A stretch of 64,000 nucleotides of DNA, taken from contig CM060841.1 in NCBI GenBank assembly GCA_030762175.1, forward strand, positions 8,859,501 to 8,923,500, read 5' to 3'. Both the position numbers and the translations under genes were made by a program. The notes beneath the pieces were generated by a model, which had not been told where the DNA came from, did not search any database, and saw nothing but the letters and a program-made list of their open reading frames with translations. Below, one piece after another: positions 55,478-64,000 of this stretch. Position 1 is the stretch's first letter, and each line of letters begins with the position of its first letter. The stretch is from Metallyticus violacea. Taxonomy: Eukaryota > Arthropoda > Insecta > Mantodea > Metallyticidae.

Positions 55478-55592
55478 CCTCGTCTCCAAGAAGATCCAGT
55501 GGAACACACCACTGATGATGTTTACCGCAGTCTGGGAAGATGGAGAAGGATCCCATTTGACCACGTGCTTACAGCCCGAAAGACTCAGTAAC
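55478..55592 (+). repeat. Penelope-like terminal-repeat segment, direct orientation
   Basis: Contains cgtctccaagaagatcc, acaccactgatgatgt, tctgggaagat and cttacagcccg in the same order as the minus strand of 53641-53763. Small deletions distinguish the copies: this one lacks catgggtgaaacg between gcagt and tctggg. The opposite orientation of the two copies gives the whole locus an inverted-repeat frame. Confidence 0.8.
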
Positions 55593-57405
55593 ACAGCATA
55601 AAATTGACGGTTTTAATTATTAACATAAATGTTACAAAATTGTTTGCTCATGTTTAAATCATTTTAGAACATCATAAAATGGAGCTCATGATGCAATCTA
55701 CAAATTTAGCCAGTTGCATAAAAATTTAGTGTGATTATCTTAAAACATATATGACATTTCAAGAGAGCTAATATGTTGTTGGACATATAAATGAGTTTAG
55801 ATACCTAAGATATAAACTATAATTAATCATATTATGTCAAATAAAACTAAACTATATTGATGTGGGTGCTAGACTATGACAGTACATTTTTATGATATAA
55901 TTTATTACATTATAAAATAAATAATGGCATTAGACAAGACATAAAATCATCAATAAGCTAATATTATAGAACAAATTGAAGAGTGACCCAATAGATATCA
56001 GGTTTCAGAATAGCAAAGGCCGCTTTATATCATAGCCATTTAGGAAGAAGACATGTAGGTCGAAGGCGTGAGCAGTTTTGTGACAGAACAGGCCTGAGGG
56101 TATAATCCATAATATTTATAATTATAATAGTTATCTAAAATAATAGACTTGTGTTTTCAAGAAAAGCATCATTTTCTTTGACATTTTTACCAAATAAAAT
56201 AGAAATAATAATTTAAACTCTGTAATTCCTTACAATGAAAAAATATGCAGCACTTATTAATACTTTTATTTGCAGTACTAGGTCTTTACTAAAAAGCATA
56301 ACATGAAACGTTTCAAAGAGTAAGGTTGAAACATGAAGAATTAACAATTTGCCAACTTGCCCTTCAACTTGTTTCGGTTACTTTTCCGTTTTAAGTCATT
56401 CTGTACATTTAAAGTTTTGAGAAGTCAAATGAGTGAATCGGAAATCGCATTAAGCTGGCAACTTCTCTCAATGTGGTATCACATTTAATTAACAAGTTCT
56501 GTAACTTTGGTGTCGAAAACTGCGATAAAATATTTACTTTATACGGTTCTCTGCGAAGAGCTTTCGAATGTGAATTCCTGGATTGACTTTCCCCTTCTTT
56601 ATGCAACAATAAAACCGCCGCTTCCCCATTTCCAATCTTTTAGACGAGTAACCATTCATGCTAAGCCCTTCATCTTTGGCAGTTCAAATATAGAAGGAAA
56701 GTCTTGGTGCTTGAAGCTAAACGATGTGTGATAAAAATACTGCTATCGAGCGTAAAGAAGTATTGAAAAGAACCCTTGATATCTCGTAATGCGTTTCACT
56801 TCAGCGAATGCACGGTGACGTTATAAGATATAATTACGGCGCATGTACGTGTTCAATTGTGTAGAAACTGACAAATTGCCTTTTGCTTTATACTCTACAA
56901 AGACCATTACAGGAAGTGCGGATACAGAGCGTTAACTAAGGATGATGCGATAAAAGCATTTAAGGTAGAACTCGTCTGGCATGCTGTATGAAGTAAGCAC
57001 GAGAGTGCGTAACTGGTTGCCTGTAACGCAGGGTCAAATTTCCTAGTTACACTTTCATGTTTCTGAAAGTAATGACATTTGTAATAAACCGAATTATTCT
57101 TGTTAAAATGGAGAAAATAAAAACGCTATTAATATCATTGACGATTTAGTGTGTATATCGCTCAGTAATGCGTTTAATTTCAACAAATCAGAACCTTATA
57201 ATTCTTAAACTGTCGCTACCGATTTACGCATTAGTTAAATTTTGGAAGGCAGTGGAAACAACTGTTCAGTTTAGGTAATGACGCTTTCATAATTTTACGT
57301 TTAATTACCTTTAATTAAACTTTCAGTGTGTTAATATTTACACTATTTCATTATTTCATTCAGGTGTAATTAGTATGCTAATATTACTCTGCTTGTATTC
57401 AAATA
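55593..57405. other. AT-rich sequence, nothing recognised
   Basis: No supported gene. The small frames at 56409-56731 on both strands have no recognisable product. Confidence 0.4.
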
Positions 57406-58700
57406 CACTGAGTGATTAAAAAAAGCGAAACACTTAATTTTTAAACAAACTTTACAATAAAAATCTGTGTTTAATGAAACAAAGACGCAAATATTAAGAT
57501 AGAATTTCTTTAACGACATTTATTCGCTCAAGTAACGCATAAGGAGTACTTTAAGCATAAATTCTACACCATTATTGATTTTAATGCACAAAAATCTTCA
57601 AACGTGATCAAACATCATAATAGACAGATTTTTTTTTTGTTTAAATATGTTGGAAATTGACACTATTAATCGTTCTCTGGTTTTCTGGCTGTTGTGTAAG
57701 ATAATCACGGTCTCAGTAAAAGAGTGTTACAGCTGTGATTCAGTCAGGCGTGGTATGGATAATATCTGCAATCTGCTCTTGAGGTATCAGTTCCCATTCC
57801 ACTTGAAGTGCAGCCCGAAGATCTGCCAGTGAGTTGGGGAATCGACCCTTAGCATACCTCCAAGGCATGTCCCAGGCATGTTCTATCAGGTTCAGGTGTG
57901 GACTGCGTGCTGGCCATACCATATGTTCAATCCCAACCAAATCCAGGAACTCAGAAACACACCGAGCAACGTGTACACGAGCGTTATCGTGCATAGGGAT
58001 AATGTCGCCTATAACGGGTGCAAATGGCACTACATGATCAGCAGGAATCTTCTTGGTGTATCGGTAAGCTGTCAGTGACCCATTCTCAGTTCCGTTCTTG
58101 CTTCAATGCTGATCCCTGCCCAAACCAATACTGGACTTCCATTATAAGGTGTCATAGCAGAGAAGGTGCAGGATGCATAACGTTCTCCTGGCCTTCTCCA
58201 TACTCTCTCCCTCCCATCTGGTACCCTCAAACAGAACTTGCTCTCATCCGTGCTCCATTCCTCCATAGTCCAGTTTTGATAGATGTGAGCAAACTGCATC
58301 CGAGAGACATGTGGTGTTCTCTGGTCAGCAATGATCCTTTTGCAGGTCTCCTGGTATGTAAATTCACTTCATACAGCCCTCTTCTAACTGTCCTGTCGCT
58401 GATGTTAATGTGTCGTACTTGCTGCAAATTATTCCTGGCTTCCACCGATGTTGTGTGCCGATCGCAAGAACTTGTAGTAAAAGAAATCGATCGTCACGAT
58501 CAGAGGTGCTCCTCCTGGACCAGAACCAGGTCTCCTGGTGTAGATACCATCCTCTCTGAACAGTCCTACTTACATTGGAATGAGAAGTGTCAATGGCGTC
58601 AGCAACATAATGTAGACTTCGTCCATGCCTGGCTGCATCTTTAGCTCTAAGAGCCATTTCAAAATGTTACAACTGACTTAAGACTGATAGCCAGGCAAGG
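57406..58700 (-). mobile_element. Tc1-family transposon with frameshifted transposase
   Basis: Transposase on the minus strand from about 58657. The N-terminal helix-turn-helix region is VADAIDTSHSNVSRTVQRGW. After a shift come SDRTVRRGLYEVNLHTRRPA and KGSLLTREH. After another, TMEEWSTDESKFCLRVPDGR (first Asp), ERVWRRPGERYASC and VLVWAGISIEARTEL. After a third, PMHDNARVHVARCVSEFLDL (second Asp) and SPHLNLIEHAWDM (Glu). There are 34 residues between the second Asp and Glu, the DD34E pattern of Tc1. All three catalytic residues survive but no single frame does, so it is inactive. The 3' end near 57406 (TA then cactgagtgattaaaaa) looks terminal. The matching 5' inverted repeat was not found near 58700-58900, so the 5' end may be truncated. 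Other strong frames on the plus strand (58018-58644) are antisense shadows. Confidence 0.9.
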
Positions 58701-59295
58701 CTGAATGCTTTAAATTATCCCGCGGCGCAACAATGCACAGCAACAATGTTAAGCATTAAAACATCGCTTTGCGGTGATTGTTGTAAAAATCGCCTTAGGC
58801 GCAAAATCAACCGTAAATAAGTCAAAATCGAACCAAAAGGTTCGAAGGAATGGACTAAAGCATTTTAAATCCATTGATTAGCCATTTGACATGTTATTGT
58901 CTTTCTGTAATGTGGCAAGGATGGCATTATACAAGGTTTAAACCCAAGCTTAAGTGTTATGAAAAAAAAAAATAAAAGAAAAGTTCTCATATGTTTGGGG
59001 TATGGTCTATTTTAAAGTAAAATTTCTATAACACAGAAACCTAACTGGTCTACTTGCTAAATTAAAGTGTACATACATGTATAATTTAATGACATGAAGA
59101 TATTTTACATACAGAAATTTATGTTAGGCGTACTACAGGTGGCTTGTATAAAATAATATAATTTTTAAACAGATGGCTGGTACGAATGTTTCCTTAATAT
59201 AAAGTACACATATGAAAACTGTCTGTGGAACAATACACATGTTAAATTAATATATATATAAACAGTGAATAAATATGCGTACCTTTATCATTTAT
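58701..59295. other. Unassigned sequence
   Basis: May hold the degraded 5' end of the Tc1 element. Otherwise AT-rich with nothing recognised. The perfect repeat atcatttat at 59287-59295 is the left target duplication of the next SINE. Confidence 0.4.
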
Positions 59296-59576
59296 ACCGC
59301 CATGAGTGACCGAGGTCGTTAAGGCGCGGACACGTGAGCGGGAGGTATGGGGTTCGAATCCCGCCAGGACCGTCCTCCCTGACTGAGGTTTTTTCTAGGT
59401 TTTCCTGTCGTCATAAATGGAAAATACCGGGAAGGTACCCTAAACTTAGGCCTGGAACGTTTCCTTCCTTTAAAAAAAATATCCTTTCCCAATTTATCAT
59501 TCCATCTCATGTATCATCAGTGTCACCACCTGTGGTGTCTCAGTAGTAAAAACGGGCATTAAACAACATTAAAAAA
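59296..59576 (+). repeat. SINE-B reference copy, full length, perfect 9-bp target duplication
   Basis: 281 bp. A-box gtgaccgaggtcgttaag, B-box ggttcgaatcccgcc, then cctccctgactgaggttttt, aaatgga, gggaaggtaccctaaact, ggcctggaacgtttccttcc, ttcccaatttatcattcc, tcatgtatcatcagtgtc, and ctcagtagtaaaaacgggc with an A-rich tail. atcatttat flanks it at 59287-59295 and 59577-59585. Best copy for defining the family ends. Confidence 0.95.
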
Positions 59577-59585
59577 ATCATTTAT

Positions 59586-60212
59586 CTACTTACTAGTTAC
59601 ACAGTACTCAATTGTTATCATTTGTTTTACTTATTTAAATTGTTATATAGGAGTCGAGCTATTGTCTATGTTAAAATATTCAAAGAAACAGTAGGAGCTT
59701 TGTAATAAGACAAACGAATTTTTAACGACCTACTTACTTTAAGGCAAGATGAAGTCGAGAATACCATCATGTTATGGGAGAAATAATTAGAAGCATAAAT
59801 ACAGATCTCTAAGTACATTCAAGATGTTTTGTACTATCAAAGTAGGTATTGTAAAATATTTACATCTTGCATAATTATTAGAAAATTTAAGAAAAAATGG
59901 TGTGTTCTTTAGACAATTTTCATGTGTATACTCTGGAAGAAATTGGTGATGAAAATTATTTCCTTTCCTCCGTACATGTCGCTCTTTTTTTCTGGCAGTT
60001 CGCTGGTCAGTATCTTTGAATTTAGTGATAACGCTGGTCTTTAATGTTGCTCTTGGCCAATTATGATTAAGTCAATCTTTTAGGAGTATTTTAGTTCGAG
60101 TTATCTGATGGTCACAAATAACTTAGCAAACTCATCTATGCGTGAAATATCCTTTTTCTGTACATTTTGTTCAGTTTTTCGAAATAAATTAATTTTATGC
60201 ATTATTCTAAGA
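59586..60212. other. AT-rich sequence, nothing recognised
   Basis: No supported feature. Confidence 0.4.
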
Positions 60213-60475
60213 TTTTTTTTAATGTTGTTTAACGCCCGTTTTTACTACTGGGGCGGTGGACATGTTGATGAAATGATATATTGGGAAAGAATTTTTTAAG
60301 GAAGGAAACGTTCCAGGCCTTAGTTTTTGGTACCACCCCGGCATTTGCAATTTTGAGGACTGAGGAAAACTTGTAAAAACCTAAGTCCGGGAGGACAGTT
60401 CCTGGCGGGATTCGAACCCCAGACCTTCCGCTCACGATTCCGCGCTTTAACGATCTCGCCCACCTGTGGCGGTCT
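60213..60475 (-). repeat. SINE-B copy (full length)
   Basis: Minus strand with A-box (gtgggcgagatcgttaaag), B-box (ggttcgaatcccgcc) and body. It has the same shortened 3' region (tactggggcggtggacat on the plus strand) as the copy at 23533. A short flank tctaag may be the target duplication. Confidence 0.9.
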
Positions 60476-61845
60476 AAGGGTATTGAATGATTCTAGACAG
60501 TACAGGGATATTTGGATCGCTAACTGTGAATTAGGATGCTAGAAGATATTCCTATGGGAATCTAAGCAATCCGTCGCATCTATTAGACATATCAGCAGCT
60601 GAATAAATAAATAAATACTCATTGAGATTACGACTGACGTTTCCCATATGAACATCAGCTTTTGTGTGCTCTAAAATAAACGACAAGGCAGAAATATCTC
60701 CAAGTATCAAAATTTCTGCTAGTAGGAAATACGGCGTTGAATGAGGACAGTGTTATTTGTCCTTTGTAGACACTAGGAGCAAGTTTTACTGCGCTCATAA
60801 AATAGCACAGCAGTAGAGTTAGTGTATACGTGTGGAGCAAGGAAAAGGCTCTTCATCAGCGGACCAGGTAAACTGGCTTTTCTCTAGGGGCTATCGTCGT
60901 TAAATATCAATTTCGACGTCACAACTTGTTAGTTGGAGCAATAAAGCGGACGTAAAGCTGGAGAGGACGCCAGGGAATGTATACGGTTTACGATGTCGTC
61001 ACCTTACTGAGTGTCTACCTTCACTGGTCAGTTTCTCTCAAGCGCCTCTGCAGCAAATAAATTCCCATAATGTGCACGGCTTCAATGGAGAATAAATCAT
61101 GGTGTCAATTTCATATCTAGTATCTAAATTTATGGCAAATTTGAACTTGCTATTTGACCTTGTACACTGAGAGTTCCTTTGCGGTTTAAAAGGCGCTGAA
61201 TAGCAGAGTGTGATTTATAGCGACGGGGTTGTAAACTACGTAAACCACGATAATTCGGTAGCTACCCTTGTGACAGAAGAAAATCGACTAATCACTGCGC
61301 GGCGATTTACTGTTACCGCGCTTGTCGTTTTCGTTTAATTAAATTTGCCGTCATTTAAGAGAGACTAACCAAATTCAACATGAGTTATTTTTATTAATGA
61401 TTGCTCATAGAACAGATACGCACATAACTCATATTGGGGAAGTCCCAGGTTGAAACCTGAATGAGATTTGCCGTCGTTTTTCTTGGTATATTTTCAGAAA
61501 TGGCAAATTCCGGAGAAAAAGACAATAAGTATTTCTTTCTCATGAATAACAACTCATTTTCATCATTTATATTCATCGTACATGTCGTTTTTCTCTGTTT
61601 GTATTTTTCGAGGCCCCCCTGACATTGAACTGACCACTCAAATTCAGTAAATGTCAGTTCAGAGATAATAATTAACTCCCAGGCAGGCGACTGACCCGGG
61701 AATTAGATTGTTAATTCCTAATACCGGAGGAAGGCAAACTATTAAAGAAAAAAAAAACGAATGCTCATATTTTCACAATGAGGATACTATATTTAATTTT
61801 TGCGGCTCATTTCCTGCAAGCTCCGCCTCTTTGATGTAAATGATG
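60476..61845. other. Unique sequence, no gene recognised
   Basis: Non-repetitive, moderate GC between 60840 and 61330. No exon-like frame. A homeodomain-type gtttaattaaatt lies at about 61334. A conserved non-coding element is possible but unsupported. Confidence 0.35.
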
Positions 61846-61848
61846 TAA

Positions 61849-62928
61849 AGCCCCATTCACAATGAAAATGAAACGTAACGTAAACTTTAACGTAAAAGCT
61901 AGATGCTATGTATTGTAATGAATCACTTAAACATAAAAATAAATGTACAATTAGACGTGAACTTAGAAGCTTGCAGATCGAAGGTATTGCGTCTACGTCT
62001 AACTTAAACGTAAGAAATCAAACAATCAAAACACAGCTGCTCTGTCTGTAAAACTCTGTGATAGAATTTATCCATACACGGAGCACGGAAATCAAATGCA
62101 ACTCTTGCTGCTGCGAGTCCCGAGCGACGGTGGAGAGAGCCAAAGATAGTAACCCACAGATATAGCTAGATAATAAGACTTTCAAGCGAATAGTACCACA
62201 CACAGAATGCATTATAAATTGATGTTTATGATTTTTTTCTTCTGCTGCAATCAAAGGAGCTTTTCCACCTTTACTGTGATTTACCCGCCCCTATCAATTT
62301 ATATTTACGAAAAACCACTGGGTCCACAGGTTAGCATTAGGTTAGTGCTATATAAGAATTAATTGCGAATTCCAATAACAGCAGATTTGTCACCGTTACA
62401 AAATTTTACTCGTCTAACAATCCCTTATCAATTTATATTTAAAAGTTACGGAGGACAACGCATAGGTTACATTATGTTTAACAAAAAATAATACATGCAA
62501 TTATTTATACTGTGGCCACGCACAGTAGTTCGGCTCTCTCCGCTGTCGCTCGGGACTTGCAGCAGCTAGCAGCAGGAGTTGCACTTGATTTCCGTGTTCC
62601 GTGTAAGGGCAAGTTATGATAGAGAGAGCTGAAGATCAGCGACTTTGTAGAAAGAATGGCGTCAATGGACAAAAGATTAATTGCATTATAAGAAAGCTAT
62701 TCTTGCTCATATTACTCCAGGAAAATTAGTTACTGCACTTTGCATACGCATAAACGCTGCCGCCGTCTGCTCAGAAGCAGCCATTTTCAATCAGCTGTTA
62801 GTTGATGTTCCTTGTTTTTATTTTTGATTGTACGTTTGTGTTTTTCATTGCGAATGCCTATATACTACTAAGTTAACGAGTTACGTCTTATTTTATCTTT
62901 AAGTTTAATTTTCATTGTGAATGGGGCC
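61849..62928. mobile_element. Palindromic non-autonomous DNA element, TAA-flanked, 1,080 bp
   Basis: The left end agccccattcacaatgaaaa and the reverse complement of the right end, ggccccattcacaatgaaaa, match except at the first base. TAA lies immediately outside both ends (61846-61848 and 62929-62931). Inside, long arms pair: 62074-62142 (cacggaaatcaaatgcaact, ctgcgagtcccgagcgac, gagagagcc) with 62532-62605. Between the arms a tatcaatttatattta motif is directly repeated at about 62295 and 62428. A TAA target and GGCC-type ends resemble PIF/Harbinger-class MITEs; that assignment is inference. The overlapping minus frame (62018-62254) is not supported as a gene. Confidence 0.8.
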
Positions 62929-62931
62929 TAA

Positions 62932-64000
62932 TATAATACACAAAACAATTTTATGATTGCCGAGCTTGGTGGGTGCGCTGCGAATTGTTTATATCCGCTC
63001 CTATTTGTACCTTTCCCACTTGTAGCAAAACAATGCTAGTACCACAGTGAAGGGATGCCAATAGAACACACATTATTAACACAAACAACTGTTTAGTACG
63101 ACAAGATTTGACATTACTAACAAACAAGAATATTTTAGGGAGCATAACAAATACCTGATAAGGAATTGACAACTTTAACAGGCTACATTGTTAATGAGCG
63201 TAAAAATAATAAAGCTCAGGTCACACATTTAGAACGCTCCACTTCATGTATCGCGACCCTATCCAGCTCGATGACTCTCGTGTGTTGTCACTAGTCCTCG
63301 ATTCTAAACAACGGTAATTCCTTCCTCGGTCATCTGTAAGCGTAAAATAAACCGGCAATACTTTAATGAAAATGTTTCGTCACAGTGATGGTGTGGCTGC
63401 TACCTGTGATGGTGGCGGCTAAGTAAAAACCAACTTATATGCCGAAATAATTCCTCTTCAATATATTTTATCGTTTCCGTTAATCATTTCATGCCATTTA
63501 AAACAGACATTTAGATATGTGAATCCAAAAAAGTTTAACACATTTGATGTTACACAAATAACATTTCCTGCGTTTATGCTAGCAAAACTTGGACTGTCCA
63601 AGTATCGAACAGTGGAGATTGACAATGCTTTGTGCTAAGTTTGCTAAGGGTAATAGGGATAGGTTAGCATATTGGGATCTGTTTGCACAGGAAGCCAACT
63701 GGCCAAAGTGCGTAGAAGAACTTTGTTGAAATTGACGGGTACTTTGAATCTGAATGTGTGTGTGTTTGTGCGCATATTTAAGTGCATCTGCTTTGTTGAC
63801 AATAATTGTATATGAAATCGATTTGAAGCGCAAATTCTTTTTCTGTAAGTGGCTGTGTAGGTTGTAAGCCCCGTATGAACGATGTTGTACAAATACTGCT
63901 TGTACAATGAGCAATAAATTCACGTTATTTTTTAATTAAAAAACTATTAATATTTCCTCAGATTTGTAATCAAGCTTCTGCCAGAATTACACATTAAACT
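62932..64000. other. Unassigned sequence to the window edge
   Basis: Overlapping minus frames at 63579-63923 and 63644-63907 have no recognisable product, and part of one translates a GT-rich tract (63756-63777). No other feature seen. Confidence 0.35.

Noticed and set aside
58018..58644. 208-codon plus-strand frame
   Set aside because: Antisense shadow of the Tc1 transposase, whose conserved DD34E motifs are on the minus strand.
866..60475. Functional tRNA genes at the A/B-box sequences
   Set aside because: The tRNA-like heads are fused to constant SINE bodies and mostly lack correct anticodon or T-arm folding.
1..64000. CRISPR arrays, operons, integrons or bacterial defence systems
   Set aside because: No regularly spaced repeats, no bacterial ribosome-binding/ORF organisation, and the repeats are tRNA-derived SINEs and animal transposons.

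Overview
The window looks like non-coding, repeat-dense animal DNA, most likely from an arthropod. It is AT-rich, has no operons or long intact genes, and carries 3'-tailed SINEs with target-site duplications, mariner and Tc1 transposons, Ty3/gypsy, non-LTR and Penelope-like remnants, and microsatellites. The mix fits a large-genome insect, perhaps a cockroach or other polyneopteran; the species is inference, not read from the sequence. No complete host gene is visible. The best host-coding candidate is a 99-nt exon at 51029-51127 (minus strand) with consensus splice sites, so much of the window could be intron or intergenic DNA.

Layout. 0-4.7 kb: decayed gypsy integrase, SINE-A copy, AC/GT microsatellites, a minus-strand non-LTR ORF1 remnant (pre-C2HC plus zinc knuckle), a GC-rich block with a TATA box, and a tRNA-like unit. 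4.7-20 kb: SINE-B copies, a TA-flanked mariner (7033-8233), two unexplained minus-strand open frames, a CpG-rich block with homeodomain/POU-like sites, a full SINE-C next to an old mariner, and a LINE 3' end. 20-29.5 kb: SINEs, a 691-bp TTAA-flanked foldback element, and a second LINE type with a C-terminal CCHC. 29.5-42.5 kb: mostly unique DNA with a third mariner lineage, paired SINEs, and a cluster of two DDE-transposon remnants around a LINE reverse-transcriptase tail. 43.5-53 kb: a second TA-flanked mariner, a second copy of the 18-kb LINE, a SINE-A/mariner fusion, a primer-binding-site-like motif, the candidate host exon, another LINE tail, and a SINE-C with a perfect 13-bp target duplication. 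53.4-55.6 kb: a Penelope-like element (reverse transcriptase tail plus GIY-YIG-region remnant) bracketed by oppositely oriented terminal-repeat segments, with a coiled-coil ORF and a poly(A)-tailed segment inside. 55.6-64 kb: a Tc1 transposase pseudogene, two SINE-B copies, and a 1,080-bp TAA-flanked palindromic element.

Nearly every recognisable coding remnant is broken by stops, frameshifts or lost catalytic residues. The elements relate through insertion, nesting and deletion rather than shared function. SINEs A, B and C all begin with tRNA-like pol III promoters and show signs of LINE-mediated mobilisation. The two foldback elements are presumably non-autonomous and depend on transposases encoded elsewhere.
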